A stretch of DNA of 64,000 bases, taken from assembly GCA_008508345.1 (NCBI GenBank), contig QNGE01003222.1, forward strand, positions 1 through 64,000. The letters run 5' to 3'. Positions 28,601-42,989 of the stretch are shown here, one piece after another. The first letter of the stretch is position 1. Each line of letters opens with the position of its first letter. This DNA is from Paragonimus westermani. Taxonomy: Eukaryota; Platyhelminthes; Trematoda; Plagiorchiida; Troglotrematidae. The notes under the pieces are model-generated. The model made no database searches, was not told the DNA's origin, and saw only the letters and a list, made by a program, of their open reading frames with translations. Both the position numbers and the translations under genes were made by a program.

Positions 28601-30224
28601 CCGGGAAAACCTACTGTCGGCTGGGCGATGGTGCGTGTCTGAATCGCAAACAATCAGACCCAAGCATGGCCGACTAACTTTTGACTAATATTTTAGTTTG
28701 ACCTCACCAGGGTAACCTGGGATGGTCACATAATCGAATCGAACCGAGTGTTCTATTACTGTATTTGGTTACTTTACCATCAGTTTTTTCATGCACAGTT
28801 CAGCCTATTACTGTCTAATAAATGTTGTTCATACATTGCAAAACTGATTGCACTTGACTTGATAATAAGAAAGACTCTCCTAAAAATTCAGCTGTCACAA
28901 CCCTGTCATATGTCGTGTAAGCAGTAATGCATATCATAAGATGCACGACAATTTCAGTGGTCAACATTGCTTTTTCAGGGCTCTTTCTTCTGTAGGTGTC
29001 AGTTAACGATGAAAATTAGGCATGTAACAGCCCCTTATGGAGAACATGCTAAGTCTCAGGGGGTATGTGTAGTACGGTGCCAAGTTCCTGGACTATAAAC
29101 AACTGAACTATGTTTGTCATACCTCATCGTTGGCATGTGGACTACATCGGAGTGAACAACATAAGAGAAAAGACAAAAAACTAGCCACTCCTTTAAAGAA
29201 GCTTGTGTCGTTTTCCTCAAAGTCTCCAGAAAATTTTAGTTGAACTCCGACACCTTACTCTAGGAAACAAACATGACTTACATTCTCTGACTTGTCAATG
29301 GAAGCTTCCGATTCACCTTAACAAACCAGCGACTGATCTTCAGGCATCTTAAACCAATCAACTGGGAACTTGATAAACAGTTGCTTGGCACTCGAAATAC
29401 CTTAATGAAATCTTCCGATCCACCCTACCATCTTACTTAGCTGAAACCATCAAGGTTTGATCACACAAACGGATTAGGCATAGCAGGATTCCACAACAAA
29501 CAGACAACATATTACTCCAGTCACACTAATCACAAATTGATTTAGTTTCCTCCCAGACTGACGCAGCATCGTAAGGAGGGGAACCTCGTAGTCTTAGATT
29601 GTTTGTGTACCCAATCATGACATCAAGAGTGTCGTGAATAAAACCAGAGTTTCATTCCTCAAATGTCAATGCATCCGGTTAAATGATCGAAAGCCACTTA
29701 CCGCCACCCTTCTATGAACAGGATTGTGTAGTAAACAACTATCCTTTGGCTTCTCTGGGGATCCAGGACGTGTTTACTTGTTTATCTGTTCTGTAAACAT
29801 GATTCTATCTACGTCTGGTATAGGAAGCCCAATGTAAACTCAGTGCCACTTCCTTCAGCCATGCAACGAATTACACGCAACGTATGTTTGCCATTTTCTC
29901 CATGACTCATCTATTAGTATATTCTCCGGGGTCGTTTCCGTTACACGTTTTCGATTGTTGTTCAACGTAATCGAAGTTTTTGCGCACTCTTTGCCTGGTT
30001 CGCTTTTAAATGTCGCCAAGTTGGCTGGGACCAGCTCGCTTTCTTTTCATTTCTCCTCTTGTTTGCTGCTGTTGATTCCACACTAGGCTAGAGCTAACTA
30101 CTAGATTTCCATATATTGTTGGAAATATACAGTTTGTTTCTAATCCCTATCGCGTTTGATGCCTGTTGTGATTACGTTTCGGTTGCTTTCAGGAAAGGCG
30201 TTCTAATTTGTTAATCGACGAGGA
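22681..30224. other. No recognisable gene (about 7.5 kb)
   Basis: I found no domain, retroelement box or convincing exon on either strand. The longest open frame (27,550-27,849, +, 99 codons) resembles nothing I know. Confidence 0.5.
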
Positions 30225-31224
30225 CTAAGTATATACCTACCTGCCCAATTATCTAATTCGTCCCACTTAATCTGTGTACCGAAGGTATGCAGACCGTGTT
30301 GGACAGGATGAGTGACCAGACTAGTTTGTATACGATATGCTTCGTAGTTGTGAATTCCAAAGTACTGCCTCAAGACCGGGGCATTCCCACTCACACTGCC
30401 TTTGTTACAGGCAATCCTTTTGAGACTGTGTTCAGATTGACATACTTGGATAACATTGTCTAGTCAGCTTGTAGTATTGTTGATGAGATATCAACGAGGA
30501 TAGCAGAGGTAGCAGTTGCCTTTGCCAAACTGTGTTAGCTGTGGCGCCGAAAAGATGCCAGGCTTTCGCTGACAGAAAGGGTATATAAGGCTTATGTGTG
30601 TTCTGTTTTGCCCTATGGTTCGGAAACTTGACTTGTTGGGAACGAAGACAGTCTTGCTCTCTTTGACTATCATTGTCTCCGCCAACTAGCCCACATCACA
30701 CAAAATGATTGTGTGAGTAATACGGTCATTCGCAGGTGTGTATTCCGGAAGGCTCGGAACGTAAGATTAGTTAGTGAACTAATCGTGCTGAACAGCCTAC
30801 AATGGTTGGGTCAGGTACTCCGCATAACAGCTGATCGATTGCAGTATCAAACACTACATACTGAGACTACCAAAAGTTAATTGAAACTACATGGTTATTA
30901 AGCAACAACGCGATGACGAAATATGAAGACCCTGGTGGTTTCACCGAACAAAATGGATAGGTGCCGCTAGCCTGTCTGAAGTCTTTGTGATCACCAAACT
31001 CGTTGGCTACAAACGCTACCGAAGATAACAGTTTGCTGCATTCAATGGTGTAACTGAATTCATACCATTTTTTATTCTCTTCGGGTCAACCTTTTGTTAT
31101 TAATATTATTATTACTTTATACAGTTTCAGCGAATTTTTTTCTAGGACATTCCACGTAACCGTTTAGGTGAGCGGTGGCCTAAGCCACATAAATTCGGAT
31201 CAGGTTCAAGACTGCTGTGACCAC

Positions 31225-31272
<48 letters not shown>
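30225..31272 (+). mobile_element. LINE 1: RTE-like non-LTR retrotransposon, 3' half with GAT tail
   Basis: The C-terminal half of an RTE-like RT protein is readable with interruptions. About 30,290-30,365 has MQTVLDRMSD, then a segment leading to KVLPQD (30,359-30,376). About 30,430-30,460 has FRLTYLDNIV, in the place of FTYLGSCI. 30,478-30,600 has DEISTRIAEVAVAFAKL and LWRRKDARLSLTERVYKAY. 30,600-30,629 has the LPYGSET box. About 30,660-30,690 has FDYHCLRQLAHI. About 30,795-30,825 has LNSLQWLGQVLR. 30,985-31,050 has HQTRWLQTLPKI, matching the family's RWLETL ending. Single stops interrupt several of these blocks (for example just after YGSET). The 3' end runs through an A+T-rich tail into (GAT)16. 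RTE-type elements typically end in a short tandem repeat, so I place the 3' end there. The RT core and endonuclease are missing (5' truncation). Confidence 0.9.
31225..31272 (+). repeat. (GAT)16 perfect trinucleotide repeat
   Basis: Sixteen uninterrupted GAT units are preceded by CCAC. The tract sits at the 3' end of LINE 1 and is probably that element's terminal tandem repeat, or an expansion of it. Perfect units suggest recent replication slippage compared with the decayed coding part. Confidence 0.95.
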
Positions 31273-31274
<2 letters not shown>

Positions 31275-34200
31275 CATATGTATCCACATTATGAAGAAAA
31301 GGAAGTCATACGTGTATCTGTATCCAAACCGAACTTAGCTGCCGCCAATGGGGCACTTTCGTCCACAAACAATAACACCCGAACAGTCGTGTCCCACAAC
31401 AGAATTAGAATATCAAATCGTCAAATACTCAGCATTCGACCATTCGTACGACGTTATATTCGGGCACCGCCTTCCGAAGTGAAAACGGCAACGATTAGTA
31501 CTGCTTTCAGATATAAACTAAATAGGATTGACGCCCAAATATAATCCTGCTCTACGCTGCTGACAATTTCGAATTTAGCAGATTGATCCACAAGCCTATA
31601 GCTTCGCCTCCCTATCGCATGTGACGTTTTAATTAGAGTGAGGTATTCGCCTGGATATTCAAACTTACCCAGCGCTGGTCATTATGTTCCACGTCTCACT
31701 GATTCAGAAGTTCTGACAAAGACAGCATACAACGTCTAGTTGTGTTCACGGCACCTTTCCTGGGGATGGTGAGTCACGAATGCCAACTGTAACTTGTGCG
31801 AAATCCTCGGTGCTGTACAAGAACATCCGTCATCCAGACACCAACATTAAGCCGACTGAGCAAAGTCCTTACCGAAACCCTCCAGAACCACGCAGCCCAC
31901 TAACCCATCAGTAATTTGTTCCTCTCATCTTTACCTAGGTTTATAACGTAAGCATTTTTGAACTGCTGCGAAACTGTCAACTGTTCTCAGATGAGCTGAC
32001 CCAATCTAGGTCGTTATGCTTCAGAAGTATACTTGGAAACCCACCTTCACTTGCAGTCCCTTACTTTTGTAGTTGTCTCGTGAAATGTTGAACCTCCGCC
32101 AGATTCGACAGGATTGTAAATGTGACAGCAGATGATTCATTATCGGCCAGCCAACCGTGGCAGACAGATTCTGTAAACTGCCAAAAATGTCCACCCCAGT
32201 TAATCACGATATCTTGTAGTCGTGTACATGAATCACCAGAAAATCAATCTGTTACTACTTCAGTGTTCTTAGTGAACACGCCAAAGCCGTCGTGATCGAA
32301 CCTTGTAACTTCTTGTAACGATGACGGTCGGTGCACGTACTCATCGAATCATTTCACTTTTTCCTCCGGTTGTCCATGTATACTTGAAGACGTTCAGCAG
32401 GTTGCTGACGGTCGTTACGAAATGTTAGTGTCCTGATTTCACTTCTTGACTTTTATACGTAGGCATAAAAACTCCGTTGTTCTGTCGTCTCGAGCTCTAA
32501 GTGACTGCATCATTGCCCTCAAACCAGTCTTGACGTTTAAATCCTAATGACCGATTGTTTCAATGGTTGATTTTGAAATCTGCTCCTTCACTTGCTATCA
32601 TATATGGTCAAGAATAATGGGTGTGGGAGCTTTCTGGATGGGAACAAGGACAGCATGTTGAAAACTGGTTGCGGTATTTGAGTTCGTTAGCCACTCGAAT
32701 TCTAGCCTGCGTTGCAAGTCGGCTGATCTACACCAAATAGGCTTGCCTGTTGGAATAAATGGCAGTCCTGACCATTCTTTTATTCGTGCTGCAATCAGCT
32801 CCTCACGTAACTCGCGTGATGCGTACCCTGTGAATATCGCGATAACCCACGGTAACAAGAACATGCAACTGACAGTGACCATTTCAAGGATAAGTCTACG
32901 CCATGATCTAAAACAAATGCAGCGAAGATCAGGTTTCTCCGTTGTAGCAAACTCGTGAGAAACAAAGAGAGAGACTCGATTGCCACCCATCAACCACTGT
33001 TAAACAAGCATCGTGTTCCCAAACAACTTCTGTCGAGTAACCTGTCTAGATACATTTGTACCCAGCGTCTAATTCGAGGAGCTTTTGTTGATCTGTACGC
33101 TATGTCACACTCAAAGCAGCGACAGCGTTGGTGTAGCGGCTCAATTCTAACGTAATTAGTGCGCCATCGCTTTTCGGCCGTCAAGTACCCTATCGATCGG
33201 CATCGTGCGTGCATTCATCTCTCAACAGACAGCAACTTGCGTCGACGCCCATGTCTCACATTGGCTCTCCGAAAATTACAGGCAGCCTATGTTCATAGTA
33301 CGACCTACGAGAATAAGAAAACGGGGTTTTCTTTGGAGATCCACCAAAGTCGTCTAACTCGAAAGCTTAACCGGTGAAATGAGAGGATATATGATCTTAT
33401 TTGAAGACCCCGTCCGGAACCAATTGTTCAGAGGTCTGGCTCATTCCCCTCAAGAGTCTAACCCCACACGAAGCTGCTTGGCTGCTTGTCGCTGATTATT
33501 CCTTTACCTAGCAAATTTATTAGACTCTACACCAGGCTTCCGAGGTGTGCAGCAGGATTTTAAATCGCACAAGATATGCTATCAATCAAAGACAATCTTT
33601 GGGCCAGGGGAGTGCTTTCCCCCAAAGTGCCTTTTCCAACATTTTCGTTCCTCATGCAGAAGGTAAGAGTGTTAGAACCGTGAATGTAATTTTACCATCC
33701 AGTCACAGGGTCGTGTCTGTTCGCTTAAGCACTCACACGCAGACAGTAGTGTGACCTACATACCTATGTATGTAGCTGCTTTCTGCCTGGCTGCTTCCCT
33801 GTGGCTTGTCCGACAGTGTTTATCGTAGAATTACCGAAGTTCTAATCGACGTCGCCCTGTGGAGTAAAACTGCATAAACTGATCCACTACGCCAAGCTAA
33901 CAGAATGAGTCAGGGTAAATACGAACGGACACATTCACACAGAATTGTGCCAGAGATTGTTGACAAGTAACTGGACACCGAAAAAAGACATGATGCAAGC
34001 GGTGTCTACCAGCTCGTCCTAGTTACGTAATCATTTGCTTGAAAATGACAAGTCATCCGTGATTCTTAGATGATCAGAGGTAAAGATAACCTTCCAACAC
34101 CGCCCTGTTGGCGAATTCATTGCATATCCCAAATTATACATTTCCGGAAAAGATTTGAGGTGAAACGAGAATAGCCTATATTCTTGAATGCACAATGCTT

Positions 34201-37200
34201 AAGGTACGATTGCCTTTACAGGTAATTTTCTGCAAATCGAATGGTGTCAGCCCTAAATTCTATAGGCAAAGTAAATAGGTGACTGATATCGTTTTGCGGG
34301 TACAATGGGTCTATACTTAAGATATACATGTATCTAAAGCAAATTTTGTCTGTTCGTATAACATTGAGTTGGTGGAAAATTGTCTACCCAAAGAACCTGA
34401 GTGATTCGCACGTCACAACGTGCTCATTGTTGTGGTTGTTCATTAAAAGGGATCTGAATGTAAATTCCCCCGTTGCCAGAAATCAAAGTATACTTATGTA
34501 GTGAGAATGCGCGATCGCTCTACACTACGCGCACGACTACTGTTCAGTAGTGAGGCAGGAGCATGGATTCTGACATGGGAATAACCGCGGCAGAAATACA
34601 AGAAGCACTGAAGCATAACAACGCATGGAATGGTTCTTGTTACATACAGAACGTGAGCATTGGCGCCCATAACGACCGTAGCGTTCTGAAACCAGAGTCG
34701 TGACAGGTGAGTATTTTTGTCTGTCGTCATGTTGAAGTACATAACACATGTATCGTTGTTCCGAGTAAATAACCTTTGCGCCATCCGCGTTCTTAGCTCA
34801 CAACACTTAGTGCACTCAGTTTTTATGTATATCAACCTTAACGTGACCCAAAGAATATCAGTACTAACGCCATCCCTCGGATCATCAGGTGGTGTGTTAT
34901 TCGTGTGAAAACTATCGCGTTAGGCAATGATTCTCTTTTGAACATGTTACGGTGCTTGTATACACCCATATCTTTACCGCTTAGATTGTTTGGTGTGGGC
35001 TGTACGTATTTTTACTGTTCTGTCTTTCACCTGAACTTTGCTCCCAAGAACGACAAAAGGCTTCAAGTAAAGGGATATTCTTGACATTCTAATTCCAGGG
35101 CTCTCCGATTTTAGCATCACCAGCAAAACAGCCATGAACACCTTAATTAAGTAATGAGAAATGGTTGAATCTGACGTGCCAAATGTACTAATAAGTTAAC
35201 AAATTGATTCACGTTAGATTGAGAAAAGTAAAATCTTCATATCCATTTTGTAAGTTACTTTCATTAACACTCAAGTGAAATAATTTGGTCATCCAGCCCA
35301 GAGCATGTCTCGTGTAACCTCGCAAGATAATACTGTTAGTGTTGTTACATAGAAAAATGCATATTCATATATATACTCTTTAAAATAATGGGAATTACTG
35401 GAATGTAATATATGATAGGACTGAATTTAAACCGTGGATGAAGGAGTATGACACAGTCGTCAGCACTCGAGTGTAAAAGAACGACATTTCATTAAGCAAT
35501 AACTTGTTCGTACGTTCATGTTTTCCAGTTAGCTACAGCAATCAAAGTATTTGGCTAGTACTGTGAACCTACACACAAATCACGTGCTGCCGACACACTG
35601 AAGAGATAGTTATGGAAGATGTTTTGGGCTGGATGTGTCAAAATACTGAGAAAATATCCTTTGGGTTTCAGGAGACTTATTTATTGCTATGGATTCCACA
35701 AAGAATATATGAGGCACTGCTTCGGAGTGAACGCAGAAATTGTCCTTCGGAGTCATCACATGTAGTAACATCTTTCATGCGGAAGTAAGATTATCTCCAC
35801 AACGTCAAAATCCCGTGTAGAATTGACTAAATTTATAGTATTTTTTGCAGCAAGACGTCAACTAAATCAGTAAAACACTTTCTTAAGTTCTACATCATAC
35901 TCCTTTTTAGCCAGGTGTGAATAGAGGAGGACCGACCACCTATGAGCTGTATAAACGCTGGTTTAGTGCTATACCGTATATAACATCGACAGTGAACATA
36001 GTTGGAGAGATGAAAAACCCGCTATCAGTGAACGAGCAAAGGTGGTGCTTGTCACTGAAGTACATCATATACGAGTTAGTACTTGTATATGGTATATGCT
36101 ATTGTAGACGAACGAGTTAAACCTCCAGAGCTCTATACCTCGATGCTTTCCAGCTGAATTGTTGCAGCGTGGAACGGTGTACTTCCCTCTAATTTTCGGT
36201 CAGAGTTAGAAATTTTCACGGGTCCAGCACACACACACAACTGTCATTCATCATCAGCTGTTGGGTCTACTTTGACAGTTTGTTGGGATTTCTAGAGATA
36301 TTGCCAGAATTATTCTCACCAATGTGAATATTGTGTATGTTGTGAACGGAGCGGTAAATCTGTCCAGTTCGTTGGAGAGTTGGTAATGTCCTAGTTTTTC
36401 ACTAATCTCTTCTACTTCGCTACTCTGAAATAAACTGTACATTCTTGCTTTTATATGAGGTCGGTACATTAGTGCATGACTGAGTGCGCATTGCTGACAC
36501 ACCAAGTTGTTTACTAAATTAATTAATCTATTGTTGGTAGTTGATATCACCTGTTGCTTGACTCCCAAATAGACAATCAATAAGGAGTTTTGAGCGGCTA
36601 TTAAGCCTTCGCACGGTTTCACTCATTCTATACATATTGCTGTGACATGATACAGAAACGAGCTCCATTTTCATGGGCTGCAGTGATGCAGTGACTTGCT
36701 GCTGACGGGTTACTTGGCACTTATGGTTTACCCAAAAATTATGCCTAGTAGCGCCATTATACTGCTTGACGTTTGTATATTTTAGACTGTCGTGAAAGCA
36801 TCCCGAGTTAGCACTTGAACAGTGTTGGCTTCATTACGGGGGTTTGACTGTTTCACGCCTTAATCTGATCTAAGTTAGTCCATTTAAGTCAGAGAACACT
36901 TCCTCAAGATCCCATGTTTGACGTTTCGATCAGATGTTTCAATTGTCTAAAATAACTCTAGTCTGAAGTGAGAGTCGTCCACTACTTTATTTTTCTTTAT
37001 TGTCTGTAATGTTTGTCCGTTTTTGGTTACTGGTCTTGTGTTTGACGATTTTGTATATACATGCTATTCTTTTACGTACTTATCTAAATTCAACAGCGCT
37101 TGTTTATCTGACCTGGCCCATTTAATTTGTTCGTAAAGCTCCACAGAATCACACGATACTTTTCAGCGAATTTTCTTAAAGCCCTTCAGTTGTTACACGC

Positions 37201-40200
37201 CACATATATTCGGTGTTTATTGTTCGAAAATTTGTCAGGTGTTTAACTCATTCTTCATACCAACGTCTACGTACAACGTGTCAGTTCGTCCGTATGCGTC
37301 CAGCCCTTTCCATACAATATATGCAGAATGGAGTTGAGTTAAACATCACCGTTCACATCGATGCTCGACAGCTATACAAATATGGAGAGAAGAAACCCCC
37401 AGATTGTAGGGTAAAACAAAACAGAGATGATGAAACTAGACTAGTGAAACCATTTGAAATCAAGGTGCCGGCATTAATCAAAGAGACGACACAACTGCAT
37501 GTGAAAATAAGCTCTCCTTGACAAGACGGCTTCTTCGAGCCTTTCAGCGTCCTGATTCATTGAACAAATTCAACTCAGCCAAGCAACGATAACGTCCATG
37601 CTACTGAGCCCGGTTAATCGCTATCTCTTCTGACGTCTCCAGCCACCGACGCTTAGTCTTTTGGAAGCCAAACCTACCTAACAGCGAACAACCCCTTAGT
37701 ATCTAGCTTAGTAATGTTCAGTTCGTCCAAACAGTTAGCTATCGCTTAATGTGACGAAACATTTTCCAAAATCGCTGGTGATTACTGATTCATTTCTGAG
37801 TCGATTTATTTCTTATCTGTACAGTTAAGCGTGCTTTAGATATGTGGAATGAAAGTATACATTTCAATCTCATTTACCAGATACCGCGCAGGTCGTAATG
37901 GTCTGAGGTGAGAAGGTAGTGTTCTCGGAATCTGTGTCAATGTACATCGGATATAGATGCTGTAGATGCACGACCATGTCTTTCGAGGCGCTCAATGATT
38001 AAATTGGCATTGGTACTAATCACGAGCTAAAGTAAGCAAACACTGGAATGCTATAATATCCAATAGAAAGTCTAGTGGCAGTGAGCAACAAAAAAACATT
38101 GAAAAATGAAGACAAAATTGCTAAGTCTGCCATCCGAAGTCATTAATTTTCACTGTGTCACAAAACCCCCTTCAACCAGTAATTAGAATTGCCCCCACAC
38201 AATCTGATTTATCACCGTAGACCCTAACAATACAAGCCAGAAAATAGGTAGGTCACTAAGATCTTAACCAACCAATTGAGTATGTCAAAAAAGCCCATGA
38301 CATTACTAGATGCTCTCACTTCTCTAAGCCAATTCATCGATTAATTACTACGTGCCTTAAGCCAGCGTGAGGGAGCCGGTGAATAACTGATTGTGATAAA
38401 CAGTGGGCCCAATAATTTGAGATTTGCATTTCCAGTACCGAGGGTGTGTGAAGTGGATTTAAAGTATGTGCGTATAAAACTAGTGTAGTCTTCAACTTAA
38501 AGTATCTTTGACGCGAAGTTGTATTTTCTCTAACCTCAAGGATCATACGCAATATCCCGCAATGAGAAGAGTTTTACTCATCAAGAGCGGAACATGACAG
38601 TTGGATTTCGAGGTAGTAAATAACTTTGGGATCTCTGATATTCGATGTTCCATTGCAGTTGCGTGTATCACACACATATGTACTGTAGATTATTATTGCA
38701 TATAAATATACTGGGTCAACGTTCTAACAATGAGTACTGGAAAGAAAAACGCATGAAAACATTCGGATTGCACAGGTGTAGATCAACGTGGTCCAAACTG
38801 GGCACTGGGAAAGCAATACGGGAATATTGAACGTGAGGCATGCGACAGAGGGATACTTCAAACATCAGAGTGTGTGGGATTAACGATCGTTTCTTAGTGA
38901 CTTCTAGACCAACCTTGTTAAAATGATATGATTGCTAAAGGTTCACCAAATGTAGGTAGAGTTCGTCTTCCGGGTGGCTCTCGTTCGCGACTCACAAAGT
39001 CGGTGACCGGCGTCTACAAATGAGAAGGTAACAAATGGAGCTTAGTGACGAGAATGGTACGGCTGTTGAGTCGAACTGTTTGTGAAGTAAGCATATATAC
39101 TGACGCGGGGCAGTGAATGCCGTAGGAAGGCTGACTTGCTGATAACGACTCGTTTTCACTTATAAGACGGCTGATTGTTTGCGGTGATTGGACATCTTGA
39201 TGCTGGTTTTCTGAATATAAACATAATTAACTTTGGTCATTACGTCCAGTCCCTTCACTTCCATCTTCTTCTCTGAAAAGGACCCGCGCTTTTGTTTACG
39301 GTCCTATGACAAGCAAACATAACAGCGAACCGCTCATACGTACTACTGTCTTCGATTATTTCGGTCCATCACACTAATCCTCGAACTGATAGATCACCAT
39401 ATGTTACATTATGTTAAAATATGTTTGTCTTCCATTTTTCCGATTTCTGTACCCACGTGATGGATGTTATGAAGGGAAGTAAGCAGATTTTTTTAGGAAG
39501 CTAATGAGCCGATACGCTAAAATGTATTGAACTCGATGATTCAGGAGAGTAAGCTAAGTACAAGAATGTTGAAGTAAACAATTGTCCAATCCAGATCTAA
39601 CGTATCCGACTGCGATCAAAAATTCACACACCAGTGAACCAATCACAAGTGTTCTTAACTAATTGTAACCAGTTTAGTGCATCATCAACAGAAATCCCAC
39701 GGACTAGTCCTCCATCAGCCAACACGACAGTGACAGACCTGGCTACTCGATTAATAATCAAGTGTCGTCCACTTGAGAACACCTATGTCGCCATCGCCGT
39801 ATGATATGGCAAGTGAAGTTGACTGCAGGTGTCAATAAGTTATGAACTGTACGCAATGTTCTTTTCCCAGGAAGGGGTTCCGGAATCCATCTGGCTGGGA
39901 GTCGGTGGTGGTCACAAGTAATTGTGCCGAGTGGCGCGATTCGGGTTATTTTCCTAATAAATCTGCAGAGGAACATTCATTAGCACCAGAACAACCGACC
40001 GGTTATTTCTGACCAGTCTTCAGGTTCTAATTGGTATAACTTCTTCTATACAGCAGTTACTGGCTTGAATTTGCCCGACTGTATAGGGTCGACATTTCCT
40101 TCACAGTCCTGAGAAACCATAAAATTGGATGCATTATACACTGGTGAATCATCACTGAATCACCTATGACCCAGAATGAGACGATTACGAACGAATATTA

Positions 40201-42989
40201 TGGCGTGAGTTATACACAAAGCCTCAGTAATGGCTCCCAGCGACAAAGAGTGCTAGTCTGATGTACGGCTGATTTCAGCATCAATAAATCGACCGCATAG
40301 TTCAAGTGACCGGACATCGTTTAAATGCACCCGTTTTTAATTAGGATACGCATGTTCTTTGACGGCGATGTGGGTAGTCGACCAAACTACGCTCATGTGG
40401 TTGCAGTTAGAAAACGGGATTCCTGAGATGTTTGAAAGTAACAGAGATTGTCTAAAAAATATGAGTATATTATGTTAGTGTTTACTACGAAACTTTAGTT
40501 TTTCATATGGCGCAGTTGAGGAAAACTAATTCGGGCAATTGCCAGACACCCATGCTGATGAGATCGTTCACCGTTATCCTCGGTCCAGCGAAAGGGTATG
40601 CTCGCTCAGTGAACTGCACCCATGGTGCATTCTCGATTCTCAGCGATAAGTCTACGGGTCAAAATAACGATAACTATTCTGATTACACTGGATTCACGCA
40701 TGTTTTACGAGAACTGGAGACGTTCATTAGCTTACGATTTGCTAGTAAATTATATGAAAGAAACCATTCCAGTCAGTTTCTTAGGATCAGAAAGTTGGCG
40801 CCTGAAGTTATGACAAACAATGCATCAAAACCCATTTTGTGCGGACAAGGGACACGTTTGCCTTGGCGGCAATCTCATTCACGACGGAGGAAGTTTAGAG
40901 GGGAGGTAGTTTTGAAAAATTGACCGCAAAATATGAAACCACTCACAGTCCTCAGTTCGCCAAGACGATTGGTGGACAATTGTGGTAATTGAAGGACAAG
41001 ATAAGACAACTCGAGCTTATGTTAAATGGGCCAGAAAACTATGAGTAACATTTTGGACGTTAGTGTAATGTGGCAAAACATATGAACAACATAGTGCTTC
41101 ATTCACATGTATATTGACCCTATTGTGGAATGACTAGCCTGAGACAGTAGATGAGTGAGAGAGATTTTACTTGACAGATATTAAAAGTTGCAGCCTATAC
41201 TTCCCACGTCGGTCTCATCTTATCAAGCATACTCAGCAAGAGGCATGTAAAGCTTATATAAATCTCATGTTTGAAGCGCAAGGAAGCGTAAATATAATTA
41301 AGACTAGAATTTCCTTATTGTTATGAACGCTGCCCCAAATAGATCAGGCTGAATGGTAAACTTATTGCGATTCATCAGGCGAAAGTAACGGAATTCTCTA
41401 GCCATAATTTCAGATGCACCTTATCGTTATCATACTCAGTCATCATGTGAAGTGCCTAAAATGGTTTCACTACATGGAGAGAAAAATGGGGCTGCTAACA
41501 TTCATGCCGGCAGGCGACAAATATGCAGTACCCTCTAAGGACCATCAGTTTGCTGCCTGTGAAAATTTGCTCAGTATAGTAGATTTGGATGCATACAAGA
41601 GTTGAGAAAAGCACTACATTTCAACATTAACCCGGGGGAATTTAATGCGAACCTTGTGACATAATTGAGTGGGCACATTCGAGAGATAAACGTTTCACTG
41701 TTGTTCCCCCTTTTGACGTATCAATGTACCACATGAAACGAGAAGAAAAAAAGCCACTTTGGAAACACAAAAAACCTAACTTCTTTAAAACCATTAGAGT
41801 CAGTGCATTGAGGCAGCTTCTGTAGCGTTGAGCTCTCGCTTCAGGTGGAGTGTGAAGTGTACTCTGAAGGCGGTCTTCTGAACTACTAGTTTTCCGGTGT
41901 GCAGCTGTTTCGTAATGGCGCTATTTGCATAACTGCCCTTCAAATCTACAAGCTAATTCGATGTTTGTTAATGGGTGTGTTGAGATGCCTTGCATTCCTC
42001 TCAATACATCTGTTTCCACAGACATGATCGAATCTGCAGACAGTATTTGGACGGAAAAATGGTGATACAGAGTGCTTTTTATATGTGGTAGAATGCTTGT
42101 AATATCCTCCATGAAGACTACCCAGTGTGCGTTTGATTATTTCTTCCAAAACGCCGTTCTGTAAGGGCAGAGATACTCCCTTGGTTATACGGTGGGATGA
42201 GACGGACAGGTATGCGAGAAACAGTAAACAGAGTGGTCCCAGTAGTTTAGAGGGAATACTTTGTGGAGTATCCGGTTTCCACTACAGTCCCATACAGGAG
42301 CCACCTATATTTTTCGATGTGTTCTATTACCACTCGCTACATTATGTGAACTGATCATATTCCGCTTGGACACATAAGGCCTTTCTTCACTTGCAGTAAT
42401 TCAATTGAGCTATATCAGTTTCGTGTTTCATTACCGCCATGCCCCTTCCGAATTTACCAACCGTCTGTTTCACCCTGATACTACTTAACTGACCGTCATA
42501 CAACTTGCCAACACAATATATTGCACACATTGCTTTCGCCGGCGTAACTGATGAGATGTAATCGAAATGCAACTGGCCGGAAAATGCTATGCACATCCGT
42601 TAGCGCTTTTCACAGCCGATAGTTCTCGCTACACGGGTGATTTGCAACCACCAAAACTAGCTTCCTTTCACGATATGATTGACGCGAACTCTCCAGGTGA
42701 TTCAATTATCTGTACAAAATCTTAATTGTCATTACTGGATACGATAGTTTGTTTGGGAATACCTATTGGATCCATGAGGAAGATAAAATAGCAATCAAGG
42801 TCATTTTCTTGTTTGATCGTCAACCTAATTACAGTGCAATGAATATGAAAACAGTAGCTAGAATGAGTCAGAAAAACGGTCGATGGAGGTTATGGACAGT
42901 GTTTGTTATCAAACAGTCCGCATTTAGTTGCACTGAAGCGTTTACTAAAGGAATAAGCACATAACCCTTTCCAGACCATATAAGAGAAC
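31273..42989. other. No confident gene (about 11.7 kb); a few unassigned open frames
   Basis: No family is recognised with confidence. Three things stand out weakly. The minus strand 33,214-32,598 carries overlapping open frames of 74 and 131 codons; the latter has a hydrophobic stretch around MFLLPWVIAIF. The plus-strand frame 37,213-37,521 (102 codons) is rich in charged residues. The plus-strand frame 40,507-40,923 (138 codons) contains VILGPAKGYARS, faintly like the VILPADKG box of PLEs. Any of these could be a relic or chance. Confidence 0.4.
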
